NCBI GenBank assembly: GCA_034432755.1
Contig: DAOUBQ010000054.1
Location: 32,243 to 96,242, forward strand
Origin: UBA5195 sp034432755
Lineage (GTDB): Bacteria > Chloroflexota > Anaerolineae > Anaerolineales > Villigracilaceae
Direction: 5' to 3'
Length of the DNA stretch: 64,000 nt
Made by a program: the position numbers and the translations under genes. Each line of letters begins with the position of its first letter. Positions within the stretch are counted from its first letter, which is position 1. Shown here in pieces: positions 8,694-15,943 of this stretch. Below the pieces are notes generated by a model that worked only from the letters and a program-made list of their open reading frames with translations, made no database searches and was not told the DNA's origin.

Positions 8694-9698
8694 TCAGTTC
8701 TCAATACGGTTTTCGAGCAGTAAATCGAGCAGGCGGCGGTCCACATGGCGGTAGCCGCCCACTTTTTCATAGACTGTGCCAGGGCGTCCGTGATGAACAA
8801 TTCCGAACGCGCCTTCAAAGTTCCACAAACTGTAGCCCCAGCCAAACTCGCGGTACAGGCTGAGTAAATCGGCGAACCAGGCCAGAGCGGTGTCGTTTTC
8901 AATGTTGTTGTAGCAGCCGAACTCGCCGATGTGAATCGGACGCCCAGCGGCCTGTACCTCGCGCCAGGGCTGGTAGAAGGCACGCAGGGTTTCGCGGTTC
9001 CAGGTTTTGCCGTCCCACTCGGCGCCGGGGTAGGGGGGCGGCGCGGGGCAGACCTGCCAACCTCGCCACCAGTGCGCGCCCCAATGGCTCAAGTTCATCG
9101 GCTGGTAGCCGCGCCCGCTGTGAATCACGTCCAGGTCGGCCAGTTCGGGCATGGCGAGATGCCCGCCGCCCAGGCCGTCAATCTGAATCGGGCGGCTTGG
9201 GCTGATGGCGCGGATGGCGGCCACCGTCCGGCGCATGAGCGCGGCGTGATTTTCACGCGTCAGTCCATATTGGCCGGGGTTGGGCGGCTCGTTGAGCAGG
9301 TCGAAACTCAAATCGGAAGCCGGAACATCCTTGTAGCGGCGGGCGAAGGATTCCCAGAGAAAAACAAAGGCGTCCTGCGCGAGTTCATCCGTCCACAGGT
9401 TGTGTTTTTCCAGGTCGTTGCGGTTGATGCAGTAGCCGGGCGTGCGATGAAAGTTCAGGCTCATGTGCAAGCCGCGCGCGCGGCAGGCCGCCAGGTAGGA
9501 ATCTATCGTTTTCCAAACCGATTCGTCGGGGTGGAAGTAGTCGAAATCGCGCGTCCAGAAGCGGTAATCGGTGGGAATGCGGACGAAGTTGAAGCCAAAG
9601 GCGGCCAAAAAGTCGAGGGCGCGCTCATCGGGCGGCTGGGCAGGCCTGCCGCGCCAGGAGGAAAACATCCACAGGAAGTTGAAACCGTAGTAGTTCAT
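8694..9698 (-). CDS. GH5-family glycoside hydrolase
   Basis: A 334-residue cytoplasmic TIM-barrel enzyme of glycoside hydrolase family 5. The acid/base Glu 137 is in SFDLLNEPPN and the nucleophile Glu 259 in PIHIGEFGCYNN. FVRIPTDYRFW near residue 38 is the usual beta-1 strand region. The ATG at 9698 is chosen because MNYYGFNFLW is the true barrel start and it overlaps the Gfo/Idh stop by 4 bases. A longer frame up to 9788 would be a read-through artefact inside the upstream gene. Family members attack beta-1,4-glucans, mannans and related glycans. Without a signal peptide it probably trims imported oligomers. Confidence 0.9.
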   Translation of the reverse strand: MNYYGFNFLWMFSSWRGRPAQPPDERALDFLAAFGFNFVRIPTDYRFWTRDFDYFHPDESVWKTIDSYLAACRARGLHMSLNFHRTPGYCINRNDLEKHNLWTDELAQDAFVFLWESFARRYKDVPASDLSFDLLNEPPNPGQYGLTRENHAALMRRTVAAIRAISPSRPIQIDGLGGGHLAMPELADLDVIHSGRGYQPMNLSHWGAHWWRGWQVCPAPPPYPGAEWDGKTWNRETLRAFYQPWREVQAAGRPIHIGEFGCYNNIENDTALAWFADLLSLYREFGWGYSLWNFEGAFGIVHHGRPGTVYEKVGGYRHVDRRLLDLLLENRIEN

Positions 9699-10729
9699 GC
9701 GGCGCGGTCGAGAATCTGGAACAGGATGCGGATGTGTTTGGCGGCGGTTTCGACCGTCATCAGCGGGCTGGCTTTGCCATCCAGGCAATCGAGGAAGTGA
9801 CGGATAATCGCCAGGCTGTCGTCTTCCGCGCCGGTCGTGTCCACGGTCAGGGTTTCTTTGCGCGGTTCGCCGTTTTCGACAGAGAAAAACTCAACGTCGT
9901 TGCTATCCCAGGAGGGGAATTGGAAGCGCAGCCCGCCCTTGGTGCCGTACAGCCGGGTTTCGTTGACCGTTTCGGCGTGGACTCCGGCGCCGCGCTCGTA
10001 GTAATAGGTCAGCCCGCCGCTAAACTCCAGCCAGGCCGCGCCGTGCTGTTCCACGTCGCTAAACGTCACCCATTTGCTCATATCGCGCAGGTCGTTGCGG
10101 CTGAAGCGGCGCAGAGAGAGCAGTTCGGGCTGGTCGTCCAGCAAGCCGAGGTGGAAGGAGAGGTCGTACACGCCCCAATCAATGAAGGGGCCGCCGCCCG
10201 CCAGGGCTTTGTTCATCGCCCACGCACCCTTCGGATTCCACTCAATGAATGTGTTGCGTATCAGGTGGTTGTGGTGGATATGGTAAACCTGCCCCAGTTT
10301 TCCGCTGTCAATCAGACTTTTGATGAACTGGAACTTGCGCGTCAGACGCGTGTGGCGGCAGGACGCTTCCAGCACCACTCGCCCCTCAGCCTGTTTCGCC
10401 GCTTCGAGGATTTTTTCCACGCTGGCGGGCGATTCTGCCAGCGGCTTTTCGAGCAGGACGTGCTTCCCAGCCGCCAGCGCGGCGGAGAGTTGTTCGGCGT
10501 GCAGATAGGGCGGGGTGGCGATGATGACCGCATCCACTGCGGGGTCGGCCAGTACGTTGCGGTAGTCAAGCGACCATTTTTCCGCGCCCAATTCTTCTGC
10601 AGCGGCGCGGGTGGTGGCCGTGCTGGCGCTGTTGACCCAGGTAATGCGGGCGCGTTCGTCCTGTTGCAGGCAGCGACCAAGCACTTTGCCGTACATGCCT
10701 GCGCCGATGATGCCAATGTTGTAAGTCAT
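9695..10729 (-). CDS. Gfo/Idh/MocA-family NAD(P)-dependent sugar oxidoreductase
   Basis: A 344-residue protein with an N-terminal Rossmann fold (IGIIGAGMYGKVLGRC, residues 5-20) and the family's EKP motif in LLEKPLAESP, where the Lys takes part in hydride transfer. The C-terminal half is the alpha/beta substrate domain. Such enzymes oxidise or reduce sugars, inositols or sugar acids. GGAGAA stands just before the ATG, and a 21-bp palindrome (10749-10769) sits directly upstream of it. The 4-base overlap with the GH5 gene shows cotranscription. The exact substrate cannot be told. Confidence 0.92.
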   Translation of the reverse strand: MTYNIGIIGAGMYGKVLGRCLQQDERARITWVNSASTATTRAAAEELGAEKWSLDYRNVLADPAVDAVIIATPPYLHAEQLSAALAAGKHVLLEKPLAESPASVEKILEAAKQAEGRVVLEASCRHTRLTRKFQFIKSLIDSGKLGQVYHIHHNHLIRNTFIEWNPKGAWAMNKALAGGGPFIDWGVYDLSFHLGLLDDQPELLSLRRFSRNDLRDMSKWVTFSDVEQHGAAWLEFSGGLTYYYERGAGVHAETVNETRLYGTKGGLRFQFPSWDSNDVEFFSVENGEPRKETLTVDTTGAEDDSLAIIRHFLDCLDGKASPLMTVETAAKHIRILFQILDRAA

Positions 10730-10748
10730 GGGGGGGTTCTCCTTTTGT

Positions 10749-10769
10749 GCGCAAAATACTATTTTGCAC
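10749..10769. repeat. 21-bp palindrome, copy 1 (divergent)
   Basis: GCGCAAAATA-C-TATTTTGCAC, a variant of the GCGCAAGATA-N-TATCTTGCGC family. It lies 19 bases upstream of the Gfo/Idh start codon, just before its ribosome-binding site. Confidence 0.8.
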
Positions 10770-10785
10770 GTCCATTTGTGGTGTG

Positions 10786-10806
10786 GCGCAAGATATTATC
10801 TTGCGC
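10786..10806. repeat. 21-bp palindrome, copy 2
   Basis: A perfect palindrome around a central T (GCGCAAGATA-T-TATCTTGCGC). It borders the fragment of a dehydrogenase 3' end at 10806-10890, whose TAG stop begins at the palindrome edge. Confidence 0.9.
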
Positions 10807-10890
10807 TACTGCCAATTAAACGCAGCGGTAATCAACTCTGTGTTCGGCTCAGCCAGCGCTGCATACGTCTCTGGGGCGGTTTCGGGAGCG
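10806..10890 (-). pseudogene. Remnant of a dehydrogenase gene, 3' end
   Basis: Read on the minus strand this encodes APETAPETYAALAEPNTEL, then ITAAFNWQ and a TAG stop. The intact dehydrogenase next door ends SPETAPETYAALAEPGAEL, ITAAFNWQ and TAA. The piece is therefore a truncated paralog or duplicate of about 27 codons, cut off upstream at about 10890. It lies between palindrome copies 2 and 3. The intact gene has an extra 10-bp tandem duplication (ACTGCCAATT twice on the plus strand, 10937-10956) at its stop that this copy lacks. Confidence 0.85.
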
Positions 10891-10913
10891 CGTTTGCTCT
10901 ACCACTTGTGGCG

Positions 10914-10934
10914 GCGCAAGATATTATCTTGCGC
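10914..10934. repeat. 21-bp palindrome, copy 3
   Basis: GCGCAAGATA-T-TATCTTGCGC, identical in core to copy 2. It begins 9 bases downstream of the stop of the intact dehydrogenase gene. Confidence 0.9.
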
Positions 10935-10943
10935 TACTGCCAA

Positions 10944-11930
10944 TTACTGCCAATTAAACGCAGCGGTAATCAACTCCGCGCCCGGCTCAGCCAGCGCCGC
11001 ATACGTCTCTGGGGCGGTTTCGGGGGAGCGGACTTCGCTGATGAGCAGTTCCACGTTCAATTTTTCGCGCGCCATTATCTCAAGCATGGCGCGCAGGTCG
11101 CGTGGTTGCACGTCGCGCGGGACGTAAAAAGAGAGTTCTTTCATGAAAACGGGCTGATACGGCAGGCTGAAATCGCCGGCGTAACTGCCCTGAATGACCA
11201 CCCGCGCGCCCAATTCCGGCGAGTCGTCCCAGGCTTTGTCGCGGGCGACTTCGATGGCTTGCGTCAGCACAGATGGCACGCCAGTCGCGTCTACGACCAC
11301 ATCTGCACCGTTGGGGAAGTACGCCCGGAAGGCTTGGCCCAGGCTGCCCTGCGGCACAAAAGCCTCTAGCCCAGCTTTTTGGGCATTGGCGACGCGATAG
11401 GGGGATAAATCCGCCGCAACGACGCGTGCCCCGCTCAGGGCGTGCAACTGCGCCGCAAGCAGACCAATCGCACCCAAGCCGATAACGGCTACCGTTTCGT
11501 GGGGGCGCGGGTTGCTCAAACGGACTCCGCGATAGGCAATCGCCGCCAGTTTGGCCGCTGGGGCATGGAGAGGATTTATCCCTTCTGGCAGCGGGTACAC
11601 TCCCCCGGCGGGCTGAATGGCGTGGGCGGCGTGCCCGCCCCAGGCCAGGTTGACGCTGGCTTTGCTCGTTCCGCCGCAAAAGACAAGCGTTCCTTCGGGA
11701 AGCGAGACGCCCGCCCCGTGCCCAATCACGCGCCCGACCATGCTGTAGCCGGGGATAAAGGGAAACACCAGCCCTTCTTGCTTGCCGGCACGGCAGCGCA
11801 ATTCGGTGCCGGGGCTGATGAGGGTGTACAGGCTTTCAATCAGCACTTCGCCCGCTTCTGGCGCGGGGATTTCGATGTTTTCCAATGCCGCCTGGTTGTG
11901 GGCAGTGAACAAAATGGCGCGGGTTTGCAT
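10944..11930 (-). CDS. Medium-chain (zinc-type) alcohol dehydrogenase family protein
   Basis: A 328-residue medium-chain dehydrogenase/reductase. The N-terminal GroES-like domain has LISPGTELRCRAG and FIPGYSMVGRVIG. The Rossmann fold has AVIGLGAIGLLAAQL near residues 158-172 (GxGxxG). The cluster of four structural-zinc cysteines of classic alcohol dehydrogenases is absent. The ATG at 11930 is chosen because CTGGAGAAA precedes it and MQTRAILFTAHNQ is the natural start; the longer frame to 12080 runs through repeat DNA. It probably oxidises a sugar or polyol from the locus. Pieces of the same gene's 3' and 5' ends lie on either side of it. Confidence 0.88.
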   Translation of the reverse strand: MQTRAILFTAHNQAALENIEIPAPEAGEVLIESLYTLISPGTELRCRAGKQEGLVFPFIPGYSMVGRVIGHGAGVSLPEGTLVFCGGTSKASVNLAWGGHAAHAIQPAGGVYPLPEGINPLHAPAAKLAAIAYRGVRLSNPRPHETVAVIGLGAIGLLAAQLHALSGARVVAADLSPYRVANAQKAGLEAFVPQGSLGQAFRAYFPNGADVVVDATGVPSVLTQAIEVARDKAWDDSPELGARVVIQGSYAGDFSLPYQPVFMKELSFYVPRDVQPRDLRAMLEIMAREKLNVELLISEVRSPETAPETYAALAEPGAELITAAFNWQ

Positions 11931-11954
11931 AAGTTTCTCCAGTTTTTGTGGCGT

Positions 11955-11975
11955 GTGCAAGATAGTATCTTGCGC
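11955..11975. repeat. 21-bp palindrome, copy 4
   Basis: GTGCAAGATA-G-TATCTTGCGC, one arm mismatch. It lies upstream of the ribosome-binding site of the dehydrogenase gene; a broken half copy (TTGCGCTACG, 11979-11988) follows it. Confidence 0.85.
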
Positions 11976-11985
11976 TACTTGCGCT

Positions 11986-12048
11986 ACGCTTCGGGCGGGG
12001 GATTTCGATGTTTTCCAACGCCGCCTGGTTGGGGCCAGTGAACAAAGT
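11986..12048 (-). pseudogene. Remnant of a dehydrogenase gene, 5' end
   Basis: On the minus strand this encodes TLFTGPNQAALENIEIPRP. The intact dehydrogenase reads ILFTAHNQAALENIEIPAP at its N-terminus, so these 21 codons are a second copy of codons about 5-25. The fragment is cut by palindrome copy 5 on its 5' side and by the half copy next to copy 4 on its 3' side. It has no start codon and no continuing frame, so it cannot make a protein. Confidence 0.85.
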
Positions 12049-12054
12049 GGTGTG

Positions 12055-12075
12055 GCGCAAGATACTATCTTGCGC
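12055..12075. repeat. 21-bp palindrome, copy 5
   Basis: GCGCAAGATA-C-TATCTTGCGC. The arms extend to GTGGCGCAAGATA on both sides (12052-12078). The TAG stop of the ribokinase gene lies inside it, so the palindrome encodes the last residues (CGAR) of that protein. Confidence 0.9.
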
Positions 12076-12985
12076 CACAAAATTGCTCAATTTCCACGCG
12101 CCCTGGCACGGAGGGCTGCGCACCCAGGCGGGTGACGCTGATAGCCGATGCGGCGCAGGCAAAGCGGGCGGCTTCGGGCATGGATTGGCCCTCCACCAGC
12201 GCAACCGCCAGCGCGCCACAAAAAACGTCCCCGGCGGCGGTGGTATCCACCGCTTCGACTTGGAAGGCGGGGATGTGCTGGCGCAGGTCGGCGGATGCGA
12301 GGTATGCGCCCTGTTCGCCGAGGGTGAGGATGACCGTTCGCGCGCCTTTGGCGAGCAGGGCCTGGGCGGCCTGTTCGATTGCCTGGCGCGTGTTTACTGC
12401 AAAACCGCACAGCGCTTGGGCTTCGGTTTCATTGACGGCCAAATAAGTCACTTTGGGCAGATAGGAGATGTCAAAGGGGCGGGCGGGGGCGAGGTTGAAG
12501 AGGGTCGGCAGGCCGAGGTCATGCGCCAGGTCAATGCATGCGTAGAGCGTATCGGGGCGGATTTCGTATTGTAGAACGAGTATGGCGGCTTCGCGCAGGA
12601 GCGGTTCGAGTGAGCGAATCATTTCAGGCGTCAGGCTGTAATTGGCACCGGGAGCAACGGTGATGTAGTTCATGCCGCCCTCGCCAATCATCACCAGGGC
12701 TGCGCCACAGGTTTCGCCTTCGCGGGTGAAGACGTAATCCACATGCACGCCAGCCTCAATGAGGGCCTGTTTGAGCGCCGGAGCGAAGGGGTCGGAGCCG
12801 ATGCAATTGACGAACCAGGTATCGCCCCCAGCCCGGGCGGCGGCGACGGCCTGGTTCGCGCCTTTGCCGCCAAAGGTCTGGATGAAGGTTGCGTCGGTGG
12901 TGCTTTCGCCTTTTTCGGGCAGGCGGGCAACTTTCATGATGAAATCTACATTAGAACTGCCGATGACGACAATTTTTTGGTTCAT
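12065..12985 (-). CDS. rbsK: Ribokinase (PfkB family)
   Basis: A 306-residue PfkB-family sugar kinase. The first signature reads GGKGANQAVAAARAG from residue 39, and the second holds the catalytic base in DTTAAGDVFCG (Asp 253). NVDFIMKVARLPEKGE near the start is typical of ribokinase. The ATG at 12985 is preceded by AAAGGAGC; an upstream extension to 13300 runs antisense through the GH9-like gene and is rejected. The stop codon and last residues lie within a 21-bp palindrome. It phosphorylates ribose or another pentose released by the locus. A copy of its first 45 codons or so is present at 28.6 kb. Confidence 0.93.
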   Translation of the reverse strand: MNQKIVVIGSSNVDFIMKVARLPEKGESTTDATFIQTFGGKGANQAVAAARAGGDTWFVNCIGSDPFAPALKQALIEAGVHVDYVFTREGETCGAALVMIGEGGMNYITVAPGANYSLTPEMIRSLEPLLREAAILVLQYEIRPDTLYACIDLAHDLGLPTLFNLAPARPFDISYLPKVTYLAVNETEAQALCGFAVNTRQAIEQAAQALLAKGARTVILTLGEQGAYLASADLRQHIPAFQVEAVDTTAAGDVFCGALAVALVEGQSMPEAARFACAASAISVTRLGAQPSVPGRVEIEQFCGAR

Positions 12986-13003
12986 TTTTGCTCCTTTTGT
13001 GTA

Positions 13004-13024
13004 GCGCAACATACTATCTTGCGC
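13004..13024. repeat. 21-bp palindrome, copy 6
   Basis: GCGCAACATA-C-TATCTTGCGC, one arm mismatch. It fills the 47-base gap between the GH9-like stop and the ribokinase ribosome-binding site. Confidence 0.87.
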
Positions 13025-13032
13025 TACTTGGG

Positions 13033-14823
13033 CTATCTGGCCGACCAGCCCATGACCTGGCGCAGGTGAACAAGGCCGCTGAGAAAACCGCCCGCGTGCG
13101 GAATCCAATCTTCGTCGGAGTAGCGACGCGGGATGTCGTTTTCGAGGCTCGGTTCGACTTCCATCTGGAACTGGCGGTTGGTGCATACCCCATTGCCAAT
13201 GCTGCCGGGCAGGCGCGACCAGGTTTTGACGCTGTTCGCGCCAATGCCTTCGATGAAACTGTAGGGAACAACCCTGCCCTCGGGCAGGGTCTCGCGCCAC
13301 ATCACCGAGCCTTCAAACGAGTCGCTGGTGAGCCCGGCATTGAGACCGGCTATCCATTGCAGGTTGCCGACTGCAATTGGGCGGAAGGCCGGGTCGCCGA
13401 ATTCTATCTCGAAGCGGATGGCTTGCGCGGCGGCATAGCCGTAGCATACGTTGAATCCGTGCCAGGGGCCGCAAAACGAGAGCAGGCCCTGCCCAGCGTA
13501 GTAGCCCTGCGGCAGCAGGTAAAACGGGTTTTTCTGGCAGGCGGGCAGGAAGTAGCCATAGGCAAAATTGCGCACGGCTTGCCGCCAGCGGGGTTGGTCG
13601 GGGTGCGTGGGGAGCAGTTTGCACAGGTCGAGCAGGGGGACGAGGTAGTGGCCGAACATCAGGCTGGTATCATGCCCGACGTGGTGGTGGATGAAGGCTT
13701 TTTCGGTGAACAGGTGGTCGTCGAAGGTGTAGAAATGCCCGTAAAACTCGCCTTCGGGATATTCGCGCGCCACCTGGCGGCTAAGGATTTGGTCGGCGCG
13801 GCGGATGGCTTCTTCGAGGTATTCGGGCCTGCCCGACTTGGCGAGTTCAACCGCGCCCCAGACCATCATCAACAGGTCGGCGGTCATAAAGCCGGTTTCC
13901 CTCATCCCCGGCTCCTCTCCCTGTGGGAGAGGGGAGGCTGTTTTCCCTGGCCCCTTGCCTGTGTGGAGATGAGCGGCGTCTAAATGCCCCTCTCCCTGTG
14001 GGAGAGGGGTTAGGGGGGAGGGCAAATACCCTTCTGGCGCGCCGTGCAGTTTGGCAGAAAAATGCGGTAGGGCGGAGGGCTGACACTGGCTGGTAAGGAA
14101 TTCATACGCGGCGGCAGCGCGATTCAGATAGTCCAGGCCGCGCTCACGGTCGAGCTCGTAGATGTGGCGGGAGGCTTTGGCGATGGCAACGACGAATTGC
14201 CCCTGGTCTTGCGGGATAAGCACGGGATGGTTGGGGATTTCATGAACGACGCTGCCGGGCGGCCAGCCCAAATCATCTGCGCGCTGCTGGCAGAGGACAA
14301 GGTAGTCGCAGCCGTGCATGATTTGTTTTGCCAGGCGCAGGCCGTCTTCGGGTCCCAGCCATTCCAGGCCAATGTTGAGCAGGTCGAGCAGGCCGATGAG
14401 CGCGCCGGTGTGACTGCCAACTTCGCGCATATCGGAGCCGCAGTCTTTCCAGCCGTTGCCGAAGCGGGCGAGTTCGGCGCGGCGCTCGAATTGCTCGATG
14501 GCGACGGTTTTAACGGTGGAATGCCACAGGTGGTACTCGCCCACGTTAAACGGCGGACAGGTGACGGGTGGCATGTTGCTGGCTTCGAAGGTCAGGGTGA
14601 ATGCCCCGGCGGTGGTCAACTCCGAAAAATCGGCGATCCACCAGTCGCTTCCCCAGCAATTTCCCCAAAAGGTGAGCGGTTTTTCGAGGATGGTCTCTCC
14701 GCTTTCATTTTGCAAGCGGAAACTTGCGCCTTCGGTCAATGCGCCGCGCCAGATGGCACGCATGGGGGCGCGCAGGTCGTAGCCAATTTGGGAGATGAGC
14801 AGGCCAGTGGGTGAGGGGGTCAT
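13033..14823 (-). CDS. GH9-like protein with cellulase N-terminal Ig-like domain and in-frame repeats
   Basis: A 596-residue protein. Residues about 5-95 look like the immunoglobulin-like N-terminal domain of GH9 cellulases (LLISQIGYDLRAPMRAIW). The rest resembles an (alpha/alpha)6 barrel. The canonical GH9 DAGD motif is not visible; the corresponding stretch seems to be GWKDCGSDMREVGSHTG (124-140), so catalysis is uncertain. Residues about 267-308 (LPSPLTPLPQGEG and TASPLPQGEEPG) are an insertion encoded by two GC-rich palindromes, with the true fold resuming at ETGFMTADLL. No signal peptide. It overlaps the GH5 stop region by 4 bases. A beta-glucan or glucomannan oligomer is the likely substrate. 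Confidence 0.8.
   Translation of the reverse strand: MTPSPTGLLISQIGYDLRAPMRAIWRGALTEGASFRLQNESGETILEKPLTFWGNCWGSDWWIADFSELTTAGAFTLTFEASNMPPVTCPPFNVGEYHLWHSTVKTVAIEQFERRAELARFGNGWKDCGSDMREVGSHTGALIGLLDLLNIGLEWLGPEDGLRLAKQIMHGCDYLVLCQQRADDLGWPPGSVVHEIPNHPVLIPQDQGQFVVAIAKASRHIYELDRERGLDYLNRAAAAYEFLTSQCQPSALPHFSAKLHGAPEGYLPSPLTPLPQGEGHLDAAHLHTGKGPGKTASPLPQGEEPGMRETGFMTADLLMMVWGAVELAKSGRPEYLEEAIRRADQILSRQVAREYPEGEFYGHFYTFDDHLFTEKAFIHHHVGHDTSLMFGHYLVPLLDLCKLLPTHPDQPRWRQAVRNFAYGYFLPACQKNPFYLLPQGYYAGQGLLSFCGPWHGFNVCYGYAAAQAIRFEIEFGDPAFRPIAVGNLQWIAGLNAGLTSDSFEGSVMWRETLPEGRVVPYSFIEGIGANSVKTWSRLPGSIGNGVCTNRQFQMEVEPSLENDIPRRYSDEDWIPHAGGFLSGLVHLRQVMGWSAR
13912..13936. repeat. GC-rich palindrome inside the GH9-like gene, copy A
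   Basis: CTCCTCTCCC-TGT-GGGAGAGGGGAG forms a near-perfect hairpin inside the coding sequence and keeps the frame. It encodes the SPLPQGEEPG part of the insertion. Confidence 0.85.
13987..14009. repeat. GC-rich palindrome inside the GH9-like gene, copy B
   Basis: CCCCTCTCCC-TGT-GGGAGAGGGG is a perfect 10-bp stem with a 3-base loop, in frame within the gene. It encodes the LTPLPQGEG part of the insertion. Confidence 0.9.
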
Positions 14824-15866
14824 GGGCGGGTGAGGATTTGGATCAGCAATGGGTCGGCGATGCGCCCGGCGGAATTGACCAGGCGGAAGTTCATTTCTTT
14901 GTAGGACCAGACGGCGCGCCCGATGCGGTGTTGCTTGAATATATCGAGCAGGTCGGCGTGCCAGTTGCGGCGGCTATCGGTGGGGGCGTGGTCAATGACG
15001 CCGTATTCGCCGCAGTAGGGGATTTGGCCGCTTTCCTGAATGAAATCGAGGACTGGGATGAGAAATTCGCGCATGAGGGCGCGGTTGAGGGGGCGGTCTA
15101 CCAGCCAGGCATAGCCCTTGCGGTGATGCGGGGCGCGGGTCAGGAAGTCGGCCAGGCCGGTGAAGAAGCCGGGGTATTCCAGGGTTTGGTCGAATTCGCG
15201 GCTGATTTGCGTCCAATTGGCTTTTTGGTGGGTGAACAGGAAGGGTTCGTAGAAGTGGAAGGTGTAGAGGACGTTTGGGTCGGGCAGTCGGGCGATGTTT
15301 TTGAGTTCAGATGCGGCGTTGTAGTGGTTGCCGCCAATCATGATTTTGCAATTGGGTGAAATTTGGCGCAGTGCGGCGACGGTTTTGTGCGCCAGGGTGT
15401 TCCAGGGGCTGCTTTCAGGCAGGACGACTTCGTTGAGCAGTTCAAAGATGATGGGGAGGCTTGGGTTGTAGTAACGGCGGACGATGGCTTGCCAAAGGGC
15501 AATGAATCGGTTTTGGGCGGCTTCCTGCTCAAACAGGACGTTCAGGTGCATGGTTTCGGGTTGGAGGGTATTGTTGAAGGAGTAGCCGGGGGCGTGATGC
15601 AGGTCAAAAACGAACCCCAGCCCGGCGGTGCGGCACCATTCGATGCACGAGTCGATGTACTGAAAGCCATCTTCACGGTATTGACCGGGGGCTTCATCAG
15701 ATTCGAGAATGGGGTAATCTATTGGCAGGCGGACGTGGTCGAAGCCCCAGGCGGCGATTTGCTCGATATCGGGGCGGGTGATGAAGGTGCGGAAATGCTC
15801 ATGGTCGTAGCGGGGGTATTGGGAGAGCCAGCCGCCCAGGTTGACGCCGTTGGTGAAGTTTTGCAT
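14820..15866 (-). CDS. GH5-family glycoside hydrolase (second copy)
   Basis: A 348-residue cytoplasmic GH5 enzyme, distinct from the one at 8.7 kb. It opens FTNGVNLGGWLSQ and has GFDHVRLPIDYPI, the acid/base Glu 146 in FELLNEVVLPE and the nucleophile Glu 287 in PYCGEYGVID. The ATG at 15866 is preferred over a TTG at 15893, because the family begins at the GVNLGGW strand. The NGVNLGGWL start recalls exo-glucanase and endoglucanase members. It is translationally coupled to the GH9-like gene by a 4-base overlap. The substrate is a beta-linked glycan, not further resolved. Confidence 0.9.
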   Translation of the reverse strand: MQNFTNGVNLGGWLSQYPRYDHEHFRTFITRPDIEQIAAWGFDHVRLPIDYPILESDEAPGQYREDGFQYIDSCIEWCRTAGLGFVFDLHHAPGYSFNNTLQPETMHLNVLFEQEAAQNRFIALWQAIVRRYYNPSLPIIFELLNEVVLPESSPWNTLAHKTVAALRQISPNCKIMIGGNHYNAASELKNIARLPDPNVLYTFHFYEPFLFTHQKANWTQISREFDQTLEYPGFFTGLADFLTRAPHHRKGYAWLVDRPLNRALMREFLIPVLDFIQESGQIPYCGEYGVIDHAPTDSRRNWHADLLDIFKQHRIGRAVWSYKEMNFRLVNSAGRIADPLLIQILTRP

Positions 15867-15943
15867 AGGTTTTTCTGTTGTTGAGTGTCTCAAAGGCTGT
15901 TTGGCGAGACGTTTTTTTGCGTAATTGGCCTTTGGGATGTTGT

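Noticed and set aside
9699..9788. N-terminal extension of the first GH5 enzyme
   Set aside because: The extra 30 residues come from the wrong frame of the Gfo/Idh gene, and the 4-base ATGA overlap at 9695-9698 marks the true start.
9734..10819. Plus-strand frame of 361 codons
   Set aside because: Antisense to the Gfo/Idh gene, which has complete NAD-binding and EKP motifs.
10749..13024. CRISPR-like array, because of six similar repeats
   Set aside because: Spacing ranges from 16 to over 1000 bases, full genes lie between copies, and no cas gene is present. The repeats are intercistronic palindromes.
12986..13300. N-terminal extension of the ribokinase
   Set aside because: It runs through a palindrome and the antisense of the GH9-like gene; the ATG at 12985 has a good ribosome-binding site.
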